A stretch of DNA of 64,000 nucleotides from Micromonospora sp. MH99 (GTDB taxonomy: Bacteria; Actinomycetota; Actinomycetes; Mycobacteriales; Micromonosporaceae), in NCBI RefSeq assembly GCF_021442385.1, contig NZ_MUZA01000023.1:1-64000 (forward strand), written 5' to 3'. A program made the position numbers and the translations under genes. Below are positions 8,409 through 16,912 of this stretch, one piece after another (position 1 is the first letter of the stretch; each line of letters starts with the position of its first letter). The notes under the pieces were generated by a model that saw nothing but the letters and a program-made list of their open reading frames with translations, had not been told where the DNA came from and made no database searches.

Positions 8409-9098
8409 ATGGCCGACAACATTGCCCGGGTGTTCGCCGACGCGATCGCGACCGACCCGACCCGACCGCTGCTGACCTGGTACGACGACTCCACCGGCGA
8501 CCGCACCGAACTCTCCGGCGCGACCCTGGCGAACTGGGTGTCGAAGACCGCCAACCTCCTCGTCGACGAGGTCGGCCTCGCGCCGGGCACACCGGCCGGC
8601 GTGCTGCTCCCCCCGCACTGGCAGACCGCCGCCGTCCTGCTGGGCTGCTGGTCGGCGAAGGTGACAGTCGCCGACACACCGGGCCCGGTGGACGTGCTCT
8701 TCGCCGCCGCCGACCGGCTCGACGAAGCACAGTCCTGGCCCGCCGACGAGCGGTACGCCCTGGGCCTCGCCCCGCTCGCCGCCCCGCTGCGGCAGGTGCC
8801 GCCCGGCTTCGCCGACTACGTGGTCGAAGTACGCGGGCACGGCGACCACTTCACCCCGCGGTCCGGTCCCGGCCCCGCGGACGCGCAACTGCTGGCCCGC
8901 GCCGAGGCCCGCGCCACCGACCTGGGCATCGAGCCCGGGGCCCGGGTCCTGATCGACGCCGGCCGCTACCCCGACCCGGTGGACTGGCTCCTCGCGCCGC
9001 TGACCCGGGCGGCGACGGTGGTCCTGTGCGCCAACCCCGACCCGGCCCGCCTACCCACCCGCCTGACCAGCGAAAAAGTAACCCACCCCCTCCCCTAA
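8409..9098 (+). CDS. TIGR03089 family protein
   Basis: 229 residues. This is a short relative of the N-terminal part of AMP-binding enzymes, known as the actinobacterial family TIGR03089 (from memory; Rv3268 type). It starts like an acyl-CoA synthetase (ARVFADAIATDPTRPLLTWYDD, ATLANWVSKTANLL, PHWQTAAVLLGCWSA) but lacks the P-loop and adenylate-binding motifs, so it is unlikely to be an active ligase. Role unknown. A -10-like TATCGT (8395-8400) ends eight bases before the ATG and there is no Shine-Dalgarno, so a leaderless start is likely. It is divergent from the glycosyltransferase and convergent with the acetoacetyl-CoA synthetase across a repeat-rich gap. Confidence 0.85.
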   Translation: MADNIARVFADAIATDPTRPLLTWYDDSTGDRTELSGATLANWVSKTANLLVDEVGLAPGTPAGVLLPPHWQTAAVLLGCWSAKVTVADTPGPVDVLFAAADRLDEAQSWPADERYALGLAPLAAPLRQVPPGFADYVVEVRGHGDHFTPRSGPGPADAQLLARAEARATDLGIEPGARVLIDAGRYPDPVDWLLAPLTRAATVVLCANPDPARLPTRLTSEKVTHPLP

Positions 9099-9100
9099 CC

Positions 9101-9130
9101 GCGCGCCCCGCGCCCCGCGCCCCGCGCCCC
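9101..9130. repeat. short tandem repeat of GCGCCCC
   Basis: Directly after the stop codon at 9098, about four copies of the 7-base unit cgcgccc lie head to tail and run into the palindrome at 9131. This is a likely slippage site in a non-coding stretch. Confidence 0.7.
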
Positions 9131-9204
9131 CGCGATCTTGCAGTTCCTGTCGCCGAGACGCGTGGAATGCCCCGTATGCCGCGACAGTAAGTGCAAGATC
9201 GCGG
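9131..9204. repeat. long palindrome, GATCTTGCA family, copy 1
   Basis: The left arm (9131-9153, starting cgcgatcttgcag) and the right arm (9181-9204, ending gtgcaagatcgcgg) are near-perfect inverted repeats of 23 bases around a 27-base centre. A second member with the same arms is at 23676-23750. Both copies lie between convergent genes. It is a dispersed palindromic (REP/MITE-like) element; no transposase is nearby. Confidence 0.85.
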
Positions 9205-9223
9205 AAGCCCAGCGCCAGCCCGG

Positions 9224-9298
9224 GTCGATCATGGAGTCGTGGTGGGCGGATGGCGGCGGGATGCACCTATTGCGGGGCACCACCACTCCATGATCGAC
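9224..9298. repeat. long palindrome with arms GTCGATCATGGAG...
   Basis: The arms 9224-9244 and 9278-9298 are 21 bases with one mismatch (gtcgatcatggagt / actccatgatcgac) around a 33-base GC-rich centre. It follows the first palindrome after 19 bases in the same convergent gap. The following 9300-9337 is an almost pure G run and leads into the stop of the acetoacetyl-CoA synthetase gene. Confidence 0.85.
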
Positions 9299-9337
9299 GC
9301 CAGGGGGGTGGGGCGCGGGGGGGGCGGGGGGTGGGGG

Positions 9338-11335
9338 TTAGGGGTGGGGGCGGGATTTTGCGAAGGTTGCGAAGGCGGTAAGGGAATCCGGGTTCACCAG
9401 CGCGCCCTTGGCCGCGGCCTGGTCGACCGGGGTGCCGGTGAGGATCTTCTTGACCGGCACCTCCAGCTTCTTCGCCGAGAGGGTGCGGGGCACGGCGCGT
9501 ACCTGGTGGATCTCGTCGGGCACGTGCCGGGGTGAGAGGGCGGTCCGCAGTTCGCGGCAGATCATCTTGCGCAGCGAGTCGTCCAGAGTCAGCCCGTCGG
9601 CCAGCACCACGAAGAGCAGCAGTTCACCCGCGCCACCCTCGTCGTCCTCCAGGTGCACCACCACCGAGTCGACGACCTCGTCGAGGCCCTCGACCACGGA
9701 GTAGAACTCGGCGGTGCCGAGCCGGACTCCGCCACGGTTGAGGGTGGCGTCGGAGCGGCCGGTGATCACGCAGCCGCCCCGGGAGTTGATGGTGATCCAG
9801 TCACCGTGCCGCCAGACGCCGGGGTAGACGGAGAAGTACGCCTCGGCGTAACGGACGCCGTCCGGGTCGTTCCAGAAGCCCACCGGCATGCTCGGCATCG
9901 GCTCGGTGATCACCAGCTCGCCCAGCTCGCCGATCACCGGAGTGCCGTCGGCCGAGCGGGCCTCCACCTTGGCGCCCAGCGCGCGGCAGGCGATCTCGCC
10001 GGCGTACACCGGCAGCAGCGGCACCCCGCCGACGAAGCCCGTGCACACGTCGGTGCCGCCCGAGAGCGACTGGAGTTGCACCTGGTCGCCGACGGTCTCG
10101 TACACCCAGTGAAAGCCCTCGGCGGGCAGCGGCGCACCTGTGGAACCGACGCCGCGCAGCGCGGACAGGTCGGCGACCTCGCGGGGCACCAGGCCGGCCT
10201 TGCGGCAGGCCAGCAGGAACGGCGCCGAGGTGCCGAAGTACGTGGTGCCGGTCTCGGCGGCCAGCCGCCACAGCGCGCCCAGGTCGGGCTCGGCCGGCCG
10301 GCCGGGCTCCGCCCGGACCCCCGGGTTGCCGTCGAAGAGGACGATGGCCGCGCCCACCGCAGGCCCGGAGACCAGGAAGTTCCACATCATCCAGCCGGTG
10401 GTGGTGAACCAGAAGAACCGGTCGGCCGGGCCGAGGTCGTGGTGCAGGGCGAGCATCTTCAGGTGTTCCAGCAGGATGCCGCCGTGGCCGTGCACGATCG
10501 GCTTCGGCAACCCGGTGGTGCCCGAGGAGTAGAGCACGTACAGCGGGTGGTCGAACGGCACCGGCGTGAACGTCGACGGCTCGTCGGTGGGCGCGGCCAG
10601 CTCGGCCCAGCCCAGCGCGCCCTCGGGGGCGGGGCCCGCCGGGTCGAGGTAGCCGATGCTCACGGTGTGGCGCAGCGACGGCAGGGCGGCACGGATCGCG
10701 GCGACCTCGGCGCGGCGGTCGACCGGCTTGTCGCCGTAGCGGTAGCCGTCCACGGCGACCAGCACGGTTGGCTCGATCTGCTGCCACCGGTCGGTGACGC
10801 TGCGCGTGCCGAACTCCGGCGCGCAGGACGAGAAGATGGCCCCGAGGCTGGCGGTGGCCAGCAGCAGGACGTACGTCTCGGGAATGTTGGGGGCGTACGC
10901 CGCCACCCGGTCCCCGGCGGTGACGCCGAGCCGGCGCAGACCGGCCGACACCCGGCGGACCTGCTCGCGCAGCTCCCCGGCGGTGAGGGTGACCGGCTCG
11001 CGGGTCTGGCCGTGCGCGATGACCACGGGGTCGTCGTCGGCGCGGCCCGGCATCCGCAGCACGTTCTCGGCGTAGTTGAGGGTGGCGCCCGGGAACCAGC
11101 GCGCCCCGGGCATCCCCCGCTCGGCCAGGGTTGCGGTCGGCGGGGTGTGCGCGATCACCTCGAAGTGGTCCCAGATCGAGCGCCAGAACGCGTCCAGGTC
11201 GGTGACCGACCACCGCCACAGGGCGTCGTAGTCGGCGAAGTCCAGCCCGCGGTGCTCGGCCAGCCAGCGCAGGTAGTCGCCGATCCGGGACCGCTCCAGC
11301 ACGTCCGCCGGCGGCGTCCACAGCACGTCACCCAC
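9338..11335 (-). CDS. aacS: acetoacetyl-CoA synthetase
   Basis: 665 residues, the normal length of acetoacetate-CoA ligase. The ANL superfamily P-loop LYSSGTTGLPKPIVHG is at about residues 260-275, the family-specific N-terminus (WTPPADVLERSRIGDYLRWL, then DLDAFWRSIWDHF) is complete, the adenylate motif HGDWITINSRGGCVITGRSDATLNRGG is present, and the catalytic Lys lies in LSAKKLEVPVKKIL near the C-terminus. It activates acetoacetate for lipid or polyhydroxyalkanoate metabolism. GTG 11335 has GGAGGG seven bases upstream. The TAA stop is unusual among its neighbours. It stands alone, 142 bases downstream of the thioesterase gene. Confidence 0.93.
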   Translation of the reverse strand: MGDVLWTPPADVLERSRIGDYLRWLAEHRGLDFADYDALWRWSVTDLDAFWRSIWDHFEVIAHTPPTATLAERGMPGARWFPGATLNYAENVLRMPGRADDDPVVIAHGQTREPVTLTAGELREQVRRVSAGLRRLGVTAGDRVAAYAPNIPETYVLLLATASLGAIFSSCAPEFGTRSVTDRWQQIEPTVLVAVDGYRYGDKPVDRRAEVAAIRAALPSLRHTVSIGYLDPAGPAPEGALGWAELAAPTDEPSTFTPVPFDHPLYVLYSSGTTGLPKPIVHGHGGILLEHLKMLALHHDLGPADRFFWFTTTGWMMWNFLVSGPAVGAAIVLFDGNPGVRAEPGRPAEPDLGALWRLAAETGTTYFGTSAPFLLACRKAGLVPREVADLSALRGVGSTGAPLPAEGFHWVYETVGDQVQLQSLSGGTDVCTGFVGGVPLLPVYAGEIACRALGAKVEARSADGTPVIGELGELVITEPMPSMPVGFWNDPDGVRYAEAYFSVYPGVWRHGDWITINSRGGCVITGRSDATLNRGGVRLGTAEFYSVVEGLDEVVDSVVVHLEDDEGGAGELLLFVVLADGLTLDDSLRKMICRELRTALSPRHVPDEIHQVRAVPRTLSAKKLEVPVKKILTGTPVDQAAAKGALVNPDSLTAFATFAKSRPHP

Positions 11336-11477
11336 TGCTCCACCCTCCCCTGGCCCCGCACGACACTGTGAATGGGCCGTGGCGCCATCTTGCCCTACCT
11401 CGAAGCGCCATTCTGCGCACCGGGTACGCCTATCGACGCGTGCCCGGCCCACACTCCAGCCCACCCACCCATGTGGT

Positions 11478-11996
11478 TCAGCCCGCCCGGTGCGCCTGGA
11501 TGGCCCGGCGGCGGGCCAGGCGGTGCGCACGGCGGATCTCCGCCTCCTTGAACCGGCGCTCGTCCTCCGGCGTCTCCGGCAGCACCGGACGGACCGTGCG
11601 CGGCGCACCGCCGACGTCCACGCCGACGAAGACCAGGTACGCCGTGGCCACCCGCACCGGGGCGTCCTCGGCCGAGTCCCACCGCTCGGCGACCACCCGC
11701 ACGCCCACCTCCATCGACGTCTGTCCGGTCCAGTTCACCTGGGCGTGCGCGTGCACCAGGTCACCGACCCGGACGGCCTCGGAGAAGACGATCTCGTCGA
11801 TCGCCGCGGTGACCGCCGTCCCGCCGCTGTGCCGGGCGGCGGCGGCGCCCGCCACGTCGTCGACGAACTTCATCAGGACCCCGCCGTGGACGGTTCCGTA
11901 GAGGTTCACGTCCACCGCAGTCATGATCTTGCTGAGGGTGACGCGGGAGTACGACGTCGGCTTGCCGGTCGGAGCGGCGGAGAGGTGCTCGGTCAT
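11478..11996 (-). CDS. acyl-CoA thioesterase, hotdog fold (YciA/ACOT type)
   Basis: 172 residues. The hotdog signature NLYGTVHGGVLMKFVDDVAG lies near residues 32-51, with the catalytic Asp in FVDD and the HGG loop. VHAHAQVNWTGQTSMEVGVRV is the central strand pair. It hydrolyses medium- to long-chain acyl-CoA; the exact chain is unknown. The Arg-rich C-terminal helix (RRAHRLARRRAIQAHRAG) is unusual but seen in actinobacterial members. ATG 11996 has a TACCGT -10 box (12009-12004) seven bases upstream and no ribosome site, so it is probably leaderless. It is divergent from the gene at 12020. Confidence 0.88.
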   Translation of the reverse strand: MTEHLSAAPTGKPTSYSRVTLSKIMTAVDVNLYGTVHGGVLMKFVDDVAGAAAARHSGGTAVTAAIDEIVFSEAVRVGDLVHAHAQVNWTGQTSMEVGVRVVAERWDSAEDAPVRVATAYLVFVGVDVGGAPRTVRPVLPETPEDERRFKEAEIRRAHRLARRRAIQAHRAG

Positions 11997-12019
11997 GCCG
12001 GAAACGGTACGGTGCGCGG
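11997..12019. promoter_or_regulatory. overlapping divergent leaderless promoters in 23 bases
   Basis: The sequence acggtacggt (12004-12013) serves both strands. Read on minus, TACCGT (12009-12004) ends seven bases before ATG 11996. Read on plus, TACGGT (12008-12013) ends six bases before ATG 12020. The two -10 boxes share two base pairs, so both cannot be opened by polymerase at once. Confidence 0.6.
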
Positions 12020-12685
12020 ATGCGACATCTCTGGAGCTTCCTCGCCGGGTTGGTGGTGGCACCCATCACGTGGGCGCTTGTCACACTCGGGCAGGACGGG
12101 TCGACCCGGACGGTCGACCGCTGGGTGGAGATCGGCACCTTCAACACCGCCAACCTGATCGAACCGGCCGTGTACCTCGGCGTCGGCGGTGTCCTGCTCG
12201 GGCTGCTCGGCACACTGCGCTTCTCACCGGCGGGCCCGGTGGTGGCCGGGCTGCTGCTGGTCACCCCGTACGTCGGGATGTTCGTGGCGCCGTTCGAGGT
12301 GCGCGACGCGATCCCGCAGGGGTGGAAGGTGTTCGGTGACCCGCTGCCGCTGCGGCTGCCGGTGGAGAACGGCACGCTCTTCCTGATCGGCCTGCTGCTG
12401 CTCATGGCGACGTTCAGCGGCCAACGCTGGCGGCAGTGGCCGCAGGCCGCGACCGCGCCGGCCCTGACGCCGGCGCCGGCGGACGGCCCGCGCGGCGACG
12501 ACTTCACCCTCACCGACTGGCCGTCGCCCGAGCCGGCCGAGCGCGACACCGCCCCGCTGACCCTGGGTTACCCGGCCGACCCGACGCCGACCGAACCGCT
12601 GCCCCGCCGGGTGGGTGGCGAATCACCGTGGTCCGCCCCGCCGCGCGGCCAGTCCCGCCCCGAGGACACCACCGAGATCCGTTGA
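12020..12685 (+). CDS. four-helix membrane protein with proline-rich cytoplasmic tail
   Basis: 221 residues, no recognised family. Four hydrophobic segments (about 4-22, 48-70, 72-95 and 118-135) are followed by a Pro/Ala/Asp tail that ends in RPEDTTEIR, a style common in actinobacterial conserved membrane proteins. ATG 12020 follows a TACGGT box by six bases and has no Shine-Dalgarno. It is divergent from the thioesterase and ends at a perfect hairpin terminator. Function unknown. Confidence 0.75.
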   Translation: MRHLWSFLAGLVVAPITWALVTLGQDGSTRTVDRWVEIGTFNTANLIEPAVYLGVGGVLLGLLGTLRFSPAGPVVAGLLLVTPYVGMFVAPFEVRDAIPQGWKVFGDPLPLRLPVENGTLFLIGLLLLMATFSGQRWRQWPQAATAPALTPAPADGPRGDDFTLTDWPSPEPAERDTAPLTLGYPADPTPTEPLPRRVGGESPWSAPPRGQSRPEDTTEIR

Positions 12686-12687
12686 CC

Positions 12688-12720
12688 GTCGGGCGGGCCG
12701 GGAGGCCCGGCCCGCCCGAC
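12688..12720. terminator. bidirectional hairpin between convergent genes
   Basis: A perfect 15-base stem (12688-12702 with 12706-12720) closes a 3-base loop. It lies just after the stop of the plus-strand membrane protein and 22 bases past the stop of the minus-strand transporter. No T tract, as is usual in actinobacteria. Confidence 0.85.
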
Positions 12721-12742
12721 CAGACCCGCTGCGCGGGCTGCG

Positions 12743-14023
12743 CTAGTGCACGGCGACGGCCAGGTCCGGGTCGACCGCGCCGAGGGCGGCGCGGGGCACG
12801 ACCAGGAGCATGACCGCCAGCGCCGCGGCCATGCCGCCCGCGATGACGACCGCCATCGGTACGCTCCCCGTGCCGAACAGGCCGGCCAGGGGCGCCGACA
12901 CCGCGCCGACGCCGAACTGCACGGCCCCGAGCAGCGCCGCGGCCGTGCCGGCGGCCTCGCTGTGCCGGCTCATCGCCAGCGCCGGGGCGTTCGGCAGGGC
13001 CAGGCCCGCCGCGGCCAGCACGAGCCACAGCGACGCGAGCAGGGTGCCGAGGCCACCGAAGCCGGTGGCCGCGAACGCGATCAGCAGCAGCCCGGCGGCC
13101 GTTCCGGCGATCAGCGCGCTGACGAGGATCTGCTGCGGGGTGTAGCGCCGCAGCAGCCGGACGTTGAACTGGGTGGCGCCGATCAGGCCCACGGCGCCGG
13201 CGCCGAAGGCCAGGCCGAACTGCTGCTCGTCGAGGCCGTACTCCCGCTGGAGCACGAACGACGACCCCGAGACGTACGCGAACAGCGACGCCATGGCCAG
13301 TCCGGCGACCAGCACCAGACCGACGAAGGCCCGGTCGTTGAGCAGCGCCCGGTAGTCGCGCAGGGTCGCCGCCACCCCGCCGTGTCGGCGGCGGGCCACC
13401 GCGAGGGTCTCCGGAAGCTGCAACGCCGCGACGACGATCAGCAGCGCGCCCAGCACCGCCAGCGCCGCGAAGACGCCCCGCCACTCGGTCCACCGCAGCA
13501 GCCCGCTGCCGAGCGTCGGCGCGAGGATCGGCGCCAGCCCCATCACCAGCATCAGGCGCGAGAAGATCCGCGCGAACGAGGCGCCGCTGAACAGGTCGCG
13601 CACGACGGCCGTGGCGACCACGGTGGCGGCCGCCACGCCGAGGCCCTGCAGGACGCGCAGCGCGCCGAGCACGGCGATGTTGGGCGCGAAGACGCACAGC
13701 ACGGAGGCCACGATGTGCGCGGCGAGCCCGGCGAGCAGCGGCAGACGCCGCCCGACCACGTCGGAGAGCGGCCCGATCAGCAACTGGCCCAGCGCGAGGC
13801 CGATCAGCGTGCCGGTCAGGGTCAACTGCACGGCGGTCTCGGTGGTCTGCAGGCCGGCCGTGATGGCGGGCAGCGCCGGCAGGTACATGTCGATGGTCAA
13901 CGGCCCGATCGCGATCAACGCGCCGAGCACCAGCACGAGCCGGGCCCGCTGGCGGTTGGTCATCAGGTCGCCGGGCAGCACATCCTGCTCGGGGGCGGTC
14001 TTGTCCACCAGCTGCTTCATCAT
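12743..14023 (-). CDS. MFS multidrug efflux transporter, Bcr/CflA type
   Basis: 426 residues with twelve hydrophobic segments. The N-terminal half shows the DHA1 family features: IDMYLPALPAI in helix 1, LIGLALGQLLIGPLSDVVGRR (motif A region) between helices 2 and 3, and R/ALQGLG in helix 4. This is the drug:H+ antiporter group of Bcr and CflA; the substrate is not predictable. Two adjacent ATG codons at 14023 and 14020 follow GAGAGATCGAG; either could start. It is convergent with the 12020 gene. The 286 bases upstream hold its promoter and no regulator gene. Confidence 0.88.
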   Translation of the reverse strand: MMKQLVDKTAPEQDVLPGDLMTNRQRARLVLVLGALIAIGPLTIDMYLPALPAITAGLQTTETAVQLTLTGTLIGLALGQLLIGPLSDVVGRRLPLLAGLAAHIVASVLCVFAPNIAVLGALRVLQGLGVAAATVVATAVVRDLFSGASFARIFSRLMLVMGLAPILAPTLGSGLLRWTEWRGVFAALAVLGALLIVVAALQLPETLAVARRRHGGVAATLRDYRALLNDRAFVGLVLVAGLAMASLFAYVSGSSFVLQREYGLDEQQFGLAFGAGAVGLIGATQFNVRLLRRYTPQQILVSALIAGTAAGLLLIAFAATGFGGLGTLLASLWLVLAAAGLALPNAPALAMSRHSEAAGTAAALLGAVQFGVGAVSAPLAGLFGTGSVPMAVVIAGGMAAALAVMLLVVPRAALGAVDPDLAVAVH

Positions 14024-14309
14024 CTCGATCTCTCTGCGGAAGCCGGCGCGTCGTCACGAGCGGCGGCGCGGGGCGTCACCGGGACCGCGTGGACGCGGCG
14101 GGGATGCCCGGCGGTGGGCGGCGTGGACGTGACGACTCAGGGGCCGTGGTGGGGTTGGCCGGGTGGGCGATGACCCGGGATGATTCTCCCGGGTCGACAA
14201 CACCTCGGCCGTGTACGACGTTCCCTGTGTGTGGGGAGTCACGCGGTTCCGTCCGGCCGCCCCAGCTGTGAGCTGCGGTCACAGCTGGGAAAGATCGGCG
14301 GCCACCGCC
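14024..14309. other. 286-base gap between transporter and DUF418 gene
   Basis: No supported gene. It contains a small palindrome gacccgggatgattctcccgggtc-like at 14171-14194 (9-base arms gacccggga/tcccgggtc) and GC-rich filler. Promoter elements for the transporter are expected here but none stands out. Confidence 0.4.
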
Positions 14310-15515
14310 CTATGCCGGGTCCACGGCCCGCAGCCGCGGCCAGCGCTGCTCGGTCCAGGCCCGCAACAGCCACTCCAGCGGCCCGTACCGGAACCGGGCC
14401 ATCCACGCCGCGCTGCCGGCGAGCTGCAGGCAGTAGATCGCGACCGCGATGAGGACGACGACCGGGGGCGCGACGGCACCGGCGAGGCCCAGCCCGACGC
14501 CGGTGAAGACCAGCACGCAGAGCAGCGACTGGCCCAGGTAGTTCGACAGGGACATCCGCCCGGCCGGCGCGAGCACGGCGGCGACCCGCCGACCCCGCCC
14601 GGTCTGGAAGAACTGGAGCAGGGTGGCGGCGTACGCGGCCGCGAGCAGCGGCGCGGTGAGCACGCCCGCCGTCAGCCCGGTCAGGTTCGCGGTGCCCCCG
14701 CCCGCCGCGAAGATCACCGCACCGGCCAGGCCGATCGGATAGCCCAGCTGCTGCACCCGGCGCAGGAGCTGCCGGTTCCCGGCGATGTCGGTGAGCAGCC
14801 GGCGCCGACCGGCCGCGTAACCGAAGAGGAAGGCCGAGAGTGCGAGCGGCCCCTGCACGAGGAGCGTGCCGAGCATCGCCGGCAGCTGGCGTACGTGCTC
14901 GCTGATCACCGAGCCGAACCCACCCTGTAGCGCCTCGGTGGACCGCTGCCCCGCCGCCAGCGCCGTCGACGGATCGGTGACCAGCTGGGTCCCGCCCGTG
15001 GCGGCGAGCGCGAGGAGGAAGCCGATCCCGCCGGTCAGCAGTACGGCGACGCGCAGCGCGGTCCTGACGCGGACTCCCCGCATGGCGAGCAGGACCAGAC
15101 CGAGCAACGCGTACGCGGTCAGGATGTCGCCCTGGAACAGCAGCACCGCGTGCAGGATGCCGAGCACGAAGAGCCCGACCAGCCGTCGCCGGAACCGTGG
15201 GACGACGTCGACGCCCCGTCGCGCGGCGGAATCGAGCTGGAGCGTGAAGCTGTAGCCGAACAGGAAGGAGAAGAGCAGGTACGCCTTCATCGTGAACAGC
15301 AGCTCGACCAGCCACAGCACCGCCTGGTCGCCCCACGAGTCGTACGCGGGATCCGGGACCAGCTGGAAGGGATAGCCGGAGGCGAAGAAGGCGATGTTGA
15401 CGATCAGGATGAGGAGCAGCGCCACGGCGCGCAACGCGTCGACGTCGACGATCCGGGAGAGCGTCCCGGACGACGCGCGACTCCCGACGGGTGGGTCCTT
15501 GATGGAGTGGCTCAC
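14310..15515 (-). CDS. DUF418 family membrane protein
   Basis: 401 residues, about 9-10 hydrophobic segments. It begins with the typical RIVDVDALRAVALLLILIVNI helix. The middle has LLFTMKAYLLFSFLFGYSF, and the C-terminus has the DUF418 hallmark GRMSLSNYLGQSLLC followed by GPLEWLLRAWT. Relatives such as YeiB have no firmly known role; the fold is related to acyltransferase-3 membrane proteins. GTG 15515 has GGAGG seven bases upstream; a longer in-frame reading has no ribosome site. It is monocistronic as far as seen. Confidence 0.9.
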   Translation of the reverse strand: MSHSIKDPPVGSRASSGTLSRIVDVDALRAVALLLILIVNIAFFASGYPFQLVPDPAYDSWGDQAVLWLVELLFTMKAYLLFSFLFGYSFTLQLDSAARRGVDVVPRFRRRLVGLFVLGILHAVLLFQGDILTAYALLGLVLLAMRGVRVRTALRVAVLLTGGIGFLLALAATGGTQLVTDPSTALAAGQRSTEALQGGFGSVISEHVRQLPAMLGTLLVQGPLALSAFLFGYAAGRRRLLTDIAGNRQLLRRVQQLGYPIGLAGAVIFAAGGGTANLTGLTAGVLTAPLLAAAYAATLLQFFQTGRGRRVAAVLAPAGRMSLSNYLGQSLLCVLVFTGVGLGLAGAVAPPVVVLIAVAIYCLQLAGSAAWMARFRYGPLEWLLRAWTEQRWPRLRAVDPA

Positions 15516-15670
15516 GTGACAACCTCCGGAACGGACAGCAATCGTGTTCGGTGACTGTCCTGTGACCCTATGAAGCGGCCTTTCCGGATGACAGCCGGTG
15601 AGCGGGAAGACGCTGGTGGGGTGGGCCCTACCCGCGACACACCCGGAACCCCGACCTGACACAGCAGGAA

Positions 15671-15705
15671 TCCCCCAGAACGCCGAGGAGAAGCGTTCTG
15701 GGGGA
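15671..15705 (-). terminator. hairpin terminator of acyl-CoA dehydrogenase gene
   Basis: A 12-base perfect stem (15671-15682, tcccccagaacg, with 15694-15705) closes an 11-base loop. It lies 43 bases after the stop of the dehydrogenase gene. Confidence 0.8.
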
Positions 15706-15748
15706 CCAGAGGTGTCCCGCCAGGCAGAGCTGCCAGAAAAGCTCGGAA

Positions 15749-16912
15749 TCAGCCCTTGAGCAGCTGCCGCGCCATGACGATCCGCTGCACCTGGTTGGTG
15801 CCCTCGTAGATCTGGGTGATCTTGGCGTCGCGCATCATCCGCTCGACCGGGTAGTCGCGGGTGTAGCCGTAGCCGCCGAGCAGCTGCACCGCGTCGGTGG
15901 TGATCTCCATGGCGGCGTCGGAGGCGAAGCACTTCGCCGCCGCGCCGAAGTAGGTCAGGTCGGCGTCGCCCCGCTCGGACTTGCCGGCGGCGGCGTACGT
16001 GAGCTGCCGGGCAGCCTCCAGCTTCATGCCCATGTCGGCGAGCATGAACTGGATGCCCTGGAACTCGGCGACCGCCTTGCCGAACTGGCGGCGCTCGGCG
16101 ACGTACCCCTTGGCGTAGTCGAGCGCGCCCTGCGCGATCCCGACGGCCTGCGCGGCGATGGTCACCCGGGTGTGGTCGAGGGTCTTCATGGCCGTGGCGA
16201 AGCCGGTGCCCTCCGCGCCGATCATCCGATCGGCGGGGATCCGCACGTTGTCCAGGTAGACCTCACGGGTCGGCGAGCCCTTGATCCCCAGCTTCTTCTC
16301 CGGAGCGCCGAAGCTCACCCCGGCATCGGACTTCTCGACCACGAAGGCCGAGATGCCCCGGGACCGGGAGGCGGGGTCGGTGACGGCGAAGACGGTGTGG
16401 AACTCGGAGACGCCGGCGTTGGTGATCCAGCGCTTCACGCCGTTGAGCACCCAGTGATCCCCGTCACGCACCGCCCGGGTCGTCATCGACGCCGCGTCGC
16501 TGCCCGCCTCGGGCTCCGAGAGGCAGTACGAGAACATGGCGTCGCCCGCCGCGACCGGGGTCAGGTAGCGGCGCTTGATCTCCTCGGAACCGGACAACAG
16601 CAGCGGCATCGTGCCGAGTTTGTTGACCGCCGGGATCAGGGAGGAGGACGCGCAGGCGCGCGCCACCTCCTCGATCACGATGGCGGTGGCCAGCGCGTCC
16701 GCGCCCGCGCCCCCGTACTCCTCGGGAATGTGCGGCGCGTGGAAGTCGGCTGCCCGCAGCGCGTCGTAGGACGCCTTCGGAAACTCCCCGGTCTCGTCGG
16801 CCTCGGCGGCGTGCGGAGCCACCTTGGCGGTACAGACCTCACGGACCGCCTCCCGGATCGCCTCGTGCTCCTCGGGCAACCGGTAGACGTCGAACGACTC
16901 CCCTGCGGCCAT
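15749..16912 (-). CDS. acyl-CoA dehydrogenase (FadE25-like)
   Basis: 387 residues, full length. FAD-dependent alpha,beta-dehydrogenation of acyl-CoA. Seen: FSYCLSEPEAGSDAASM and GVKRWITNAGVSEFHTVFAVTD (the two flavin/substrate motifs), a central AQAVGIAQGALDYAKGYVAER helix, the QLLGGYGYTRDYPVERMMRD signature, and the catalytic glutamate in QIYEGTNQVQR near residue 370. ATG 16912 has GGAGGGG upstream at good spacing. In M. tuberculosis the counterpart (fadE25) also lies close to purE-purK, which fits this neighbourhood. Chain-length specificity is not readable. Confidence 0.93.
   Translation of the reverse strand: MAAGESFDVYRLPEEHEAIREAVREVCTAKVAPHAAEADETGEFPKASYDALRAADFHAPHIPEEYGGAGADALATAIVIEEVARACASSSLIPAVNKLGTMPLLLSGSEEIKRRYLTPVAAGDAMFSYCLSEPEAGSDAASMTTRAVRDGDHWVLNGVKRWITNAGVSEFHTVFAVTDPASRSRGISAFVVEKSDAGVSFGAPEKKLGIKGSPTREVYLDNVRIPADRMIGAEGTGFATAMKTLDHTRVTIAAQAVGIAQGALDYAKGYVAERRQFGKAVAEFQGIQFMLADMGMKLEAARQLTYAAAGKSERGDADLTYFGAAAKCFASDAAMEITTDAVQLLGGYGYTRDYPVERMMRDAKITQIYEGTNQVQRIVMARQLLKG

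Noticed and set aside
9300..9337. G-run before the acetoacetyl-CoA synthetase stop as a possible G-quadruplex element
   Set aside because: It is a plain homopolymer-rich tract in a repeat-filled gap; nothing shows a function.
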